Shown: positions 14,756-22,818 of the stretch, piece by piece
Layout of the letters: each line of letters begins with the position of its first letter
Numbering within the stretch: the first letter of the stretch is position 1
Origin: Planctomycetota bacterium
Lineage (GTDB): Bacteria; Planctomycetota; Planctomycetia; Pirellulales; Pirellulaceae
DNA: 29,053 nt
NCBI GenBank assembly: GCA_024277285.1
Contig: JAJRVM010000129.1
Location: 1-29,053, forward strand
Direction: 5' to 3'
Program-made: the position numbers and the translations under genes
Notes under the pieces: generated by a model
What the model was told of the DNA's origin: nothing
The model's database searches: none
Seen by the model: the letters and a program-made list of their open reading frames with translations, nothing else

Positions 14756-14986
14756 TCATGTGATTCTCTCGGCAAGACCTCGGCCGGCAGTTGGGGGCGG
14801 TAAGGGCTTGTGTTGACATTTCAGCGTGTCCAGCCATTCTTCGACGATGCGGCACAATTGCGTGTAGACTTCTGCTTCGTCCTCTCCGTGGCAACACGGA
14901 CCGATGAGCCCAGGGCACTGGCCGACGAAACATTGGTCTTCTTCCGACCATTCCACAATTTTGATGTACCGAGCACTGTCATTCAT
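14756..14986 (-). CDS. HicB-like antitoxin
   Basis: A 76-residue HicB-type protein with the degraded RNase-H-like core RYIKIVEWSEEDQCFVGQCP, a GEDEAEV segment, and a helix LCRIVEEWLDTL. It lacks a C-terminal DNA-binding domain, as in short HicB forms, and ends in a proline-rich tail. It should neutralise the upstream HicA-like toxin. Its ATG overlaps the toxin's TGA (ATGA), with GAGGAG (14995-15000) eight bases before, so the pair is translationally coupled. Confidence 0.75.
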   Translation of the reverse strand: MNDSARYIKIVEWSEEDQCFVGQCPGLIGPCCHGEDEAEVYTQLCRIVEEWLDTLKCQHKPLPPPTAGRGLAERIT

Positions 14987-15177
14987 GACCGGGACTCCTC
15001 AATGACTCTCTTGACTTCGCGTTCCTGGTAAGCCTTGGCATCGTCACTCAATTTGCCGGAAAGCGTAGCGCGTGCACCACTGGGATGCTCGAAATTGCGA
15101 TGGCTTCCCTTGCCTCCTCGATTGATAAATCCGGCTTGCTCAAGATCGCGAATAAGCTGACGTATTTTTCTTGGCAC
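14983..15177 (-). CDS. HicA-like mRNA interferase toxin
   Basis: A 64-residue HicA fold protein: helix RQLIRDLEQAGF, then GGKGSHRNFEHPSGARATLS with the catalytic histidine in GSH (residue 26), then a second helix. HicA cleaves mRNA in the cytosol and is the usual first gene of hicAB. The start is GTG with no clear ribosome site, which may keep toxin output low; no in-frame ATG lies nearby. It overlaps hicB by four bases. Confidence 0.78.
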   Translation of the reverse strand: MPRKIRQLIRDLEQAGFINRGGKGSHRNFEHPSGARATLSGKLSDDAKAYQEREVKRVIEESRS

Positions 15178-15527
15178 TTTGGACCGCCACTCAAGGCTAT
15201 TCGTGTCGCCTCACGATCAATACTCTACACGCCTTCCGACTTGGCAGCGTACGCGAATACCGCTGACGGACCCCCGACAACCGCAGGAAAACAGCCTCAA
15301 CGCAATCCTATCGAGCGGTTGCGGATTTGGCAAGCAGTTTCAGTGGCGGCACTGTGTCTGGCCGCAAGCGGTTACCGACTGACTGCTTCCATCTATCGCG
15401 TCAAGACCGACCAGATTCGGAAATCTGTGTGGGATAAGAAAAACCGAGTATCGAGGGGGCCTCCATCCCACGCCAGCGCGAATTCCATCTTGCGCAATCG
15501 GCTGAAATCCGTGAACATCCTTTCGCG
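15178..15527. other. 350-bp gap, nothing recognised
   Basis: Lies upstream of HicA and downstream of the GH172 gene. Open frames here are short or antisense to HicA and show no domain. No clear promoter or repeat was seen. Confidence 0.5.
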
Positions 15528-17069
15528 CTACGGAACAAAATAGTAGTAAACCAACGACGAGTAGTTGGCAGGTGTGTCGTTGTGGTTTCCATGCTCGGTC
15601 GAGATCCTGATCGATTGCTGGAATGGGATCTTACCTGGCCAAAACCGATATGCCGTGGTCGAAGCATTGATCTGGCCACCAATGTTGGTCAAGCCCGCAG
15701 TCTTTGGTTCGCCGAACAATGGCAACGAGTAGGGGTTGGTCAGCCAAAAGTTGGACCAGCCACCCTGATATTCGTCTTCATGTCCCGTGCCATGGAACCG
15801 GGGCTTGTCTTCGCCGTCGATGTAAATGCGTAGATCACCCTCCCACCACCGCTTGCGGTCTGGCTTGATTGGTTCGACCGTCATCACTTGGCCGATCACC
15901 GCGCCGTGGCCCTGGAAATCGAACAGCACGTAGTCTTTCTCCTCGACGATCGGCCAGGCTCGGTTGTAACTGGCACCGAAATAACCAAGCGTGCCCGCTG
16001 CGGACGATGGCAGTTGATCGGAGTGTGCGACCTGACAGAAATACTCGCCACCACCGTCGAAGCTTCGATTTTGCAGTGTGATGCGAATGCCCTTGCGGTA
16101 TGGCATCGGCAGGTAGCAGTAGTAGGTGCCTGACGAGGACATACCGACGAACATGCCGCGCACGTCCGCTTCGCCCAATCCAGAACCGAAAAACGGACCG
16201 ATGGGAACTTCAACCGCAGGTTTTTTCTGGCCGTCGTAGAATATTCGCAAGTAGGTGTGGTTGAGCGTATAGGTGTCCGGTTTGAAGAGCGGGTTGATCT
16301 TGATGTACTCGATCGTGCCAGGCCCTTCCAGCAGCGCCAGCTCAGCTTCCACGTTTGTGCGGCCGGTCGCGTGGGCCAGCACAACCGATTGCCGATCCAC
16401 GTGAAGCTGCTTGCCGCGCGCCTGCTTGGCGCGTTCGTCGTCCGTATTGCAGTTGGGGCGTTTGGGATCGCTGCCACATCGTTCGAACAGGTCGATCAAT
16501 CGGCGATTGTCTTGGCGGGGCGTCCATGACGTGATGTCAACGCCTTCGTAGAGCTGGTAGTAGATGTTGTAGAACCCAACAGCCTTTTCCGAAGTGATCT
16601 TCAGGTGCTTCTTGAACGGTATCGGCGCACTGCAGCTGAACCCACCGCTTGCCGTGAACGAGCTGGCCACCAACGGTTCGACAAACGGCGGTTGGCTGCC
16701 TTCGAAAAGCGCTTCGTCGCCGGAAACAAAGGTCGGCTCCTCTTGGCCGTCGATGTAGATTCTGAGTTTGCCCCAATGCAGTTTTCGACCTGAACCGGTA
16801 AACCAGAAGTTATAGACGCACCCTGGACCATCTTCATCGAAGATCACGTGTTCGCCATTATCTTCGATGTACAGCTGAGAATACGTGCCGCGGAATCCGT
16901 CATCGTTGCCTCCCGTGCGGTCATAACTGGAAAGATAGTGCGACTGGACGTTGTCGTAGATGAACGGCAGCAAGGAGAGGTCGTCATAGAAACCGAGCCC
17001 GGCGGTTTGAGCACTCGCGCAGGAGCAGAGTGTGATCGATAGGAGCGTCGCGAAGAGAGTCTTGTACAT
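15528..17069 (-). CDS. Exported GH172 (DUF2961) protein
   Basis: A 513-residue exported protein of DUF2961, now CAZy family GH172, whose characterised members act on fructofuranosides, difructose anhydride or arabinofuranosides. The start at 17069 is chosen because AGGAAC lies about eight bases upstream and a signal peptide follows (MYKTLFATLLSITLCSCASAQ). The LCSC stretch could be a lipobox. Two jelly-roll halves are visible: the first with DGPGCVYNFWFTG and LRIYIDGQEEPTF, the second with RIFYDGQKKPAVEVPIGPFF, FVGMSSSGTYYCYLPMPYRK and LRIYIDGEDKPRFHGTGHED. Length is usual. The substrate cannot be chosen. It is divergent from the GH20 gene. Confidence 0.88.
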   Translation of the reverse strand: MYKTLFATLLSITLCSCASAQTAGLGFYDDLSLLPFIYDNVQSHYLSSYDRTGGNDDGFRGTYSQLYIEDNGEHVIFDEDGPGCVYNFWFTGSGRKLHWGKLRIYIDGQEEPTFVSGDEALFEGSQPPFVEPLVASSFTASGGFSCSAPIPFKKHLKITSEKAVGFYNIYYQLYEGVDITSWTPRQDNRRLIDLFERCGSDPKRPNCNTDDERAKQARGKQLHVDRQSVVLAHATGRTNVEAELALLEGPGTIEYIKINPLFKPDTYTLNHTYLRIFYDGQKKPAVEVPIGPFFGSGLGEADVRGMFVGMSSSGTYYCYLPMPYRKGIRITLQNRSFDGGGEYFCQVAHSDQLPSSAAGTLGYFGASYNRAWPIVEEKDYVLFDFQGHGAVIGQVMTVEPIKPDRKRWWEGDLRIYIDGEDKPRFHGTGHEDEYQGGWSNFWLTNPYSLPLFGEPKTAGLTNIGGQINASTTAYRFWPGKIPFQQSIRISTEHGNHNDTPANYSSLVYYYFVP

Positions 17070-17435
17070 GCGGTTGTTCCTGGAACTGGCGATGTTAACG
17101 GGGAGGATGTTGTCTTCAATAAGGTAGCCGTTCACGGGATTGAGGTCATGAACAGCAGGCTGCAGGAGGGGGACCGCTGACGACCGCTAGTGGACGCCAA
17201 TGAAAAAGAGCCCTTCGCCGGGCTTGTCCTCCCTCGGAGGCACAACGGGTCAGCTACAAGCACAACTCTACTTCTTTGGTCGGTCGATCTCAAGACTCCT
17301 CCAGCTCAACAAGAGGCTCTCCGCCGGGAGGGCGTTGGAATCGAACGTATTGTCGTTGCCAGACGTTTGGTATACTCGCATGGTGAACCGGGCATTACCA
17401 GACGTTATCCCATCATGTTGGAAGAACCCAGTGGC
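17070..17435. other. 366-bp divergent gap between GH172 and GH20
   Basis: Contains a degenerate 10-bp tandem (17173-17202: ACCGCTGACG, ACCGCTAGTG, GACGCCAATG) related to one at 25855-25884. The in-frame extension of GH20 through here lacks protein-like features. Promoters for both genes should lie here but none is clear. Confidence 0.55.
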
Positions 17436-19067
17436 ATGAACTTACGCATCACTCTCCTTGGCCTTTTTGTTTTCAACGGTGGTGGCAATCTTCTTGCGCA
17501 GACGCCGGCGGTGATCCCGCAACCGGTCACAATGAAGATGCACGAGGGTTCGTTTCAGATCAGTTCGAAGACGTCCGTGTTTGCCAACGGCAAAGCGGTT
17601 ACGGAAGCGAAGAAGCTGATCAGCGCCCTCGCGCCGGCGATGGGGTTCCGGTTGAAGGTTGTCCAGGGCGATCCGAGTGACGGCGCGATCGTGTTGGCAT
17701 TGGATGCGGCGCTGCGAGCGAAACTTGGTTTGGAGGGATACACGCTCAACGTCTCACGCCAGCGTGCTACGATTCACGCGGCCGGATCGGCGGGGTTGTT
17801 TTATGGCGTGCAAACGCTGCGCCAATTGCTGCCACCGCAGGTGTTCGGTGGGAAACGAGTCGAAGGAGTGGCATGGACAATGCCTTGCGTCGAAATAGTC
17901 GATTTTCCACGTTTCGTTTGGCGTGGATTGCTGATCGATCCGGCGCGACACTTCATTCCAGTCAAGGATTTCAAACACTATCTCGATGCGATGGCATTGC
18001 ACAAATTCAATCGCCTGCAGGTTCACTTTACCGATAACGAGGGCTGGCGGATCGAGATCAAGAAGTACCCGAAGTTGACACAATTGGGCTCTCAAATGGA
18101 CTGGACTTTGCGTTATCGCGAGGGGAAAGGACCGCGCTGTTTCGGGTTCTATTCGCAAGACGATATTCGCGAGTTGATACGGTATGCCGCCCAACGGCAC
18201 ATCACGATTGTGCCTGAGATCGAGATGCCGTATCACGCCGGCGCGGCCATCGTGGCATATCCCGAACATGGCGTCGCGACACAGCACTTGGCCGAGCTGT
18301 CGCCAGAGGAACGTTGGGGCGGCAAACATTCCTGGCGACCTAAGTCTGGTCTGTTAGGTGCGCGCCCCGCAACCGTGGCCTTTATGCAAGACATCTTGGC
18401 GGAAGTGATTGAGCTGTTCCCGAGTAAGTACATTCACATCGGCGGCGACGAAGCAAATATCAAGGTGTGGACTGACGATCCCGAGATGCAGTCGGTGATG
18501 AAGCAGTTGGGCTGCAAGGATGCTCACGCGCTGCACAGTTGGTTCGTCAAGCAGATGGACTCGTTTCTGGCCAGCCGCGGACGGCGGATGGTCGGCTGGG
18601 ACGAGATACTCCAGGGTGGCTTGGCACCGGGTGCGACGGTGATGAGTTGGCGTGGGATCGAAGGTGGCGTGGCTGCGGCAAAGGCGGGACACGATGTGGT
18701 GATGGCTCCGACTTCGCATACCTATTTCGATTACCGTCAGGCGCCCAAGGAACTAGGCCTGGGGCAAGCCGTGCGTACGCTCGAGGTTGTATACCGTTTC
18801 GAGCCGATCCCCGCGTCACTCGACGCCGAGCAGTCGCGGCACGTGCTGGGTGGCCAAGGGCAGCTGTGGGGTGAGTTAATCGCTGATCCGCAACGGCGTG
18901 ATTTCATGACCTGGCCGCGCGCATGTGCGCTGATCGAAACGCTTTGGTCGCCGTCAGGCGGTCGAAACGTCGAGCGGTTTCGATTGCGGCTCGACACACA
19001 TCTTCAGCGTCTGGAAGCGGCGGGCATCGGTTACCGACCGCTCGGTGACGCTCGGCCGAGTGAGTGA
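17436..19067 (+). CDS. Exported beta-N-acetylhexosaminidase (GH20)
   Basis: A 543-residue exported GH20 enzyme that removes terminal GlcNAc or GalNAc by substrate-assisted catalysis. The start at 17436 gives a signal peptide (MNLRITLLGLFVF, cleavage near LLAQTP) and has GGAAG upstream. An N-terminal GH20b-like domain (about 25-155) is followed by the TIM barrel: FVWRGLLIDPARHF, LQVHFTDNEGWRIEIKKYP, TIVPEIEMPYHA, and the catalytic Asp-Glu pair D338-E339 in HIGGDEA, then MVGWDEIL and GGQGQLWGE. The usual HxGGDE motif is intact. Export suggests use of chitin-, glycoprotein- or peptidoglycan-derived sugars. It is monocistronic. Confidence 0.93.
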   Translation: MNLRITLLGLFVFNGGGNLLAQTPAVIPQPVTMKMHEGSFQISSKTSVFANGKAVTEAKKLISALAPAMGFRLKVVQGDPSDGAIVLALDAALRAKLGLEGYTLNVSRQRATIHAAGSAGLFYGVQTLRQLLPPQVFGGKRVEGVAWTMPCVEIVDFPRFVWRGLLIDPARHFIPVKDFKHYLDAMALHKFNRLQVHFTDNEGWRIEIKKYPKLTQLGSQMDWTLRYREGKGPRCFGFYSQDDIRELIRYAAQRHITIVPEIEMPYHAGAAIVAYPEHGVATQHLAELSPEERWGGKHSWRPKSGLLGARPATVAFMQDILAEVIELFPSKYIHIGGDEANIKVWTDDPEMQSVMKQLGCKDAHALHSWFVKQMDSFLASRGRRMVGWDEILQGGLAPGATVMSWRGIEGGVAAAKAGHDVVMAPTSHTYFDYRQAPKELGLGQAVRTLEVVYRFEPIPASLDAEQSRHVLGGQGQLWGELIADPQRRDFMTWPRACALIETLWSPSGGRNVERFRLRLDTHLQRLEAAGIGYRPLGDARPSE

Positions 19068-19730
19068 GATGCTGCTGTTACCGAGCGACAACACACGCGA
19101 GCGGAGCCCGTGTTAATGGGCTCACACTGCGATCGCTGCCGCCGCATCCGCGGCTCTGCCTTTGGGGCGAGCCCACGTTCCATGGGCTTACGCCCACGGC
19201 TACATGCTGCCGCCGCATCCGCGGCTCTGTCTTTGGGGCGAGCCCACGTTCCATGGGCTTACGTCCACGGCTACATGCTGCCGCCGCATCCGCGGCTCTG
19301 TCTTTGGGGCGAGCCCACGTTCCATGGGCTTACGCCCACGGCTACATGCTGCCGCCGCATCCGCGGCTGAGTTTCATGGGTTCACACTACCCAGACGCTG
19401 TCCACTTGATCACGACGTAGATCGCATTATAGCAAAGCTAGCGCCGCGGTTCCTCATGGGAGTCGTACTCGTTATTGTAGAGTCAAGCTGAGGCTTTCTT
19501 GGTCATGCTCATAATCGTACTCCTGATCTTGATCCTCTTCTGCTCTTCGATTACACGACGTGCACCTTGCATGTCACCCGGGCGCAGTGGCTGCACGTGT
19601 GGAGTCATGCGGAGGCCGCACAGTGGGGCGTTCCAGGCTGTCTAGGAATGCGAGTAAGAATGAGATCGCCGTTCACGGAAGGGTACGATGAACGGATGCT
19701 GAATCGACACTTGTTTCGAAAGAAAACTCA
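19068..19730. other. 663-bp gap with 71-bp tandem repeats
   Basis: The left half is the tandem array at 19137-19368. The right half holds a degenerate purine-rich stretch (minus strand about 19483-19560) and the leader of the next gene. Three overlapping open frames cross the tandem array only because its unit lacks stop codons. Confidence 0.65.
19137..19368. repeat. 71-bp tandem repeat, three copies plus a partial
   Basis: Copies start at 19137, 19208 and 19279, with a 19-bp partial from 19350. Only single-base differences are seen (e.g. CTCTGCC/CTCTGTC). Each copy contains hairpins GCCGC-ATCC-GCGGC (first at 19141-19154) and AGCCCA-CGTTCCA-TGGGCT (19170-19188), the second competing with GGGC-TTAC-GCCC. 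All three forward frames stay open across it. Confidence 0.92.
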
Positions 19731-21821
19731 ATGTTGAGACAATTGGCCGCGATCGTCCGAGCGCTCGTCGAGCAGGATCCGGAAACGGGTAACGCGTTTG
19801 TTTTTGATCCGGTTTCGCAATTTGACGCGGCTTGCACCGACGACGCTGATGTTGCTCGGTCGCTCAATGCCGCCTTCTTGATTACCTTGGCCGGCCCCGA
19901 GCATCCGGCAGCGGAGCGAGCCAATGAGCTGTTGAACGAGATGGCCGCCTCGACTAAGTGGGGCAGCGTTGCTGGCTTCTATCGTGAAGGCATCGAGTTG
20001 ATTCGCAATGAGCTAGTAGGGACCGGCGAACGCGATCCTGAGTTCGCTGACCGATTTCAAAAACTCGGCGAGTGGCTTGGGACACGTGGCAATTTGCGTG
20101 AGGTTGATGCGACTCAAGAGGAAATCTGGTCGGTCTTCTTTCCGGAGGGAACGGGGATTCGCGGCCATGAACAGCACCGCGCCGACGAACTGCGGCTGAA
20201 ACGGCACGTCAGAATCACGCAATTGAACGACCACCCGATCAGCCAACCCGCTCGACAGATTCTCTTTACGTCCAACGTCTTGCTGACGTTGCCCGCCGCC
20301 TCGACTCCGCTCGAGCAACTTGGTCTGAGCGACCACTTGGTGGCAAAGCTTCATGACGCGTGTGAGGAATCGCAAGTCTACTGGTACGATCATCCCATTC
20401 AGATTGGCGTGGAGCCGCAGGCCAACGAGGTGCTCTACGGGCTGCGTGGCTTGCAATCGGCTTTTGAGCTTGAGTGCGAACGCGGCAATGTCTCCGTCGA
20501 CGACCGGTTAACTTGCATCTTGTCCGTTTCGGTAACGCACAAGGGGTTGCACGGTCTTGCCAAGCAGTATTTGGTTGAAGAGTGTGCTCATGCGGGTGGA
20601 TTCGCCAATTTGGACGTCTTCGTGTTCACGGAGGAAGAGACGCAGCGCGTCGTCGACGAGGTACTCGTTCCGGCTGCCAAGCACTATCTGAAGCGGACGG
20701 ATGCAAAGGCCCTGCTTGACATCGTTGGCGTCGATGGCCAATACGGGCGGCACTACAGTTTCCTGAAAGCGATTGCCGCGTTTTGGAATGTGCTGATCGA
20801 TTCGGAAAAGAGAGCGACGTTCAAGATCGACCTTGATCAAGTGTTCCCACAACGAGAACTCGTCGAGCAGTCGGGCCATTCGGCTTTCGAGCATTTCACC
20901 ACTCCGTTGTGGGGCGCGCGCGGCGTGGACGTCGACGGCCGGCCGCTCGAGCTGGGGATGCTTGCGGGAGCGTTGGTGAATGAACGCGATATCACGGCGT
21001 CGCTGTTTACTCCCGACGTGCGATTCCCCGATTCGGCACCCGTCATGGACGAATGCGTGTTCTTCAGCCGGTTGCCTCAGGCGCTATCGACGGAAGCGGA
21101 GATGATGACTCGCTACGATACGGCGGCATTGAATGGGGAAACGGATTGCATTCAACGCATCCACATCACCGGCGGCATGAATGGCATTCTGGTGAATGAT
21201 TTGCGCCGCCATCGCCCGTTTACACCCTCCTTCATTGGTCGTGCCGAAGATCAGGCGTATTTGCTGTCGGCCATGTTTCACTCGGAAGGTCGGCTGGCAT
21301 ACGTTCACCAGCCAGGGCTGGTCATGCGACACGACAAAGAGGCGTTCGCTCAGGAATCGATGGCGGCTGCGCACGTCGGCCAGCTGGTTGGCGACTACGA
21401 GCGGATTCTGTATTTCTCGGCCTATACGGATCTCTTGACTGGTGACAAGCAACGTGTGAAGGAAGTGATCGACCCATTCACGGGTTGCTTCGCTTCGCGG
21501 ATTCCCACGACGGTCGTCTATCTCCGCTTCGCGCTGAAGTGTGCCGCGTTGTTTCAGCAAGGCAGTGCGGCGCAGGGATTGCAGTTTGTGACACTAGGTG
21601 CTCGGCGCATTGCCAAAGCGTTGCATTTCGTCCGTGGTGCGAACAGCGAGCTGACGGAGACGTACGCACGTGAACGCCGTGGCTGGGACGTTTACTACGA
21701 CACGCTCGCCGCACTGGAGTCTGCTTTGCAGGAGGGAGACGCTTTTGCCGTGGGACTTCGCGATCGGGCTGACGGTGCGATCGCGGCATGTCGAATAAGT
21801 GGTTCGACCCGTGGCGCCTAA
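19731..21821 (+). CDS. Large glycosyltransferase-like protein
   Basis: A 696-residue soluble protein that I cannot place in a named family with certainty. The N-terminal part (1-250) is helical and contains a TSNVLLTLP segment. The middle holds features of a GT-A-type glycosyltransferase: FLKAIAAFWNVLIDSEKRATF followed by KIDLDQVFPQ (DLD at 367-369, DxD-like), HITGGMNGILVND, and GRAEDQAYLLSAMF (503-516), the acidic ED position of GT2-like enzymes, then YVHQPGLVMRHDKEAF with a late histidine (H534). The C-terminus (about 540-690) is helical. There is no signal peptide. If correct it would transfer sugars in the cytosol, but nearby genes do not show onto what. The ribosome site is weak (GAAAGAAAA). 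Confidence 0.5.
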   Translation: MLRQLAAIVRALVEQDPETGNAFVFDPVSQFDAACTDDADVARSLNAAFLITLAGPEHPAAERANELLNEMAASTKWGSVAGFYREGIELIRNELVGTGERDPEFADRFQKLGEWLGTRGNLREVDATQEEIWSVFFPEGTGIRGHEQHRADELRLKRHVRITQLNDHPISQPARQILFTSNVLLTLPAASTPLEQLGLSDHLVAKLHDACEESQVYWYDHPIQIGVEPQANEVLYGLRGLQSAFELECERGNVSVDDRLTCILSVSVTHKGLHGLAKQYLVEECAHAGGFANLDVFVFTEEETQRVVDEVLVPAAKHYLKRTDAKALLDIVGVDGQYGRHYSFLKAIAAFWNVLIDSEKRATFKIDLDQVFPQRELVEQSGHSAFEHFTTPLWGARGVDVDGRPLELGMLAGALVNERDITASLFTPDVRFPDSAPVMDECVFFSRLPQALSTEAEMMTRYDTAALNGETDCIQRIHITGGMNGILVNDLRRHRPFTPSFIGRAEDQAYLLSAMFHSEGRLAYVHQPGLVMRHDKEAFAQESMAAAHVGQLVGDYERILYFSAYTDLLTGDKQRVKEVIDPFTGCFASRIPTTVVYLRFALKCAALFQQGSAAQGLQFVTLGARRIAKALHFVRGANSELTETYARERRGWDVYYDTLAALESALQEGDAFAVGLRDRADGAIAACRISGSTRGA

Positions 21822-21929
21822 TCCAAGCACGACCGGCGTGATATCTTCCATTGTCCAACACGTAACCGTTATTGGGCATCGACGCGAAAGATGTTCTCGT
21901 CCGCGCATTTGCCACGCAGTGTTACGTTG

Positions 21930-22436
21930 TCAATCCTCAGCAAACTCATCGAGCCAGACTTGTAGCTCGTCGCCGGCGAGCCGCTCGGCACCGCCTTTTT
22001 GTTCTTCGGATGCGTGCGTGGGGCGGTTCTGGCTATGTTGGACCTGACGGGCCCAGTGGTCACTGTCCACTGCGGTGGCTCGGCGCCGTCTTGCCGCGCG
22101 GTGCAGCCGATGGTCGCTCGAGACGACCAACAGCGATCGCGGGGCCGAATGTTGACCGATCAGCTCCTCGATGACATCATCCGCCTCGCAGTCACGTGGC
22201 GCGAAACGGATTTGCAAACCATGTTTTTTTGCGGTTCGCGGTAAGCCGGGCGGCGCATCGCGAGCATCAAACACGACGGTCGTACGGGCGCATTGAAATT
22301 CGCTGAGCGATTCAGCGAGCCAATCCAACAGGGCCTCGCGAGAGCTCTCCAAGGACGTACGCCCGCCGCTGCCAAATACACCGCTGGCATGCAACAGGTT
22401 GTAGCCATCAATCAGGATCCACTTGAGTGCGGGCAC
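21930..22436 (-). CDS. NYN-domain ribonuclease, YacP/Rae1-like
   Basis: A 168-residue PIN-like NYN nuclease. The start is GTG; in-frame sequence upstream offers no ATG before a stop. Conserved acidic residues form the metal site: D10 (WILIDGYNLLHA), D57 (VVFDARD), D86/D87 (EADDVIEELI) and D108 (VVSSDHRL). The Bacillus relative Rae1 (YacP) cleaves mRNA in the ribosome A site. The C-terminus is variable. It converges on the glycosyltransferase-like gene. Confidence 0.85.
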   Translation of the reverse strand: MPALKWILIDGYNLLHASGVFGSGGRTSLESSREALLDWLAESLSEFQCARTTVVFDARDAPPGLPRTAKKHGLQIRFAPRDCEADDVIEELIGQHSAPRSLLVVSSDHRLHRAARRRRATAVDSDHWARQVQHSQNRPTHASEEQKGGAERLAGDELQVWLDEFAED

Positions 22437-22818
22437 GGCAGTTGGCCTTGTTTCAAACCAAGAGGGGCAACGGGCTTCTTCTGCTTGATCATAGCGATGT
22501 TCGGCATCACGTGGCAGGCCAAAACGGCCAAATTATTACGCGCGCTGAGCCGTGTTTAAATGGGTAAGAAGAGCTGCAACGCGTCGCGCCCATTTCGGCT
22601 GTTCTAACGCGCAGAGTTGATTCTGCGGCTCGGTTTGGCAGCGGGCGCATCAGCAAATAACCAGACAGCGTGCAACGCCTACTGCAGACGGCTAGAATGA
22701 TGTGCTACCGATTAGGATGAAAGTTTAGACGCCTGTTCGCGCTGTTTTGGCCACGTGGCGCCACCGCAGGGTAGAAGGCCGTGAATGGTCACGTTTATTG
22801 AGATCGGAAGTATGTGCG
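22437..22818. other. 382-bp gap before GH28
   Basis: No gene or repeat recognised. It lies between divergent genes and should hold both promoters; none stands out by eye. Confidence 0.5.

Noticed and set aside
15085..15543. 152-residue plus-strand open frame
   Set aside because: Its start is antisense to HicA and its end overlaps the GH172 stop. No family-like pattern is visible.
17190..17435. 82-codon N-terminal extension of GH20
   Set aside because: A signal peptide begins at 17436, and the upstream frame crosses a degenerate 10-bp repeat element.
19483..19572. 29-codon minus-strand frame in a purine-rich stretch
   Set aside because: Looks like low-complexity degenerate sequence. No ribosome site and no domain.
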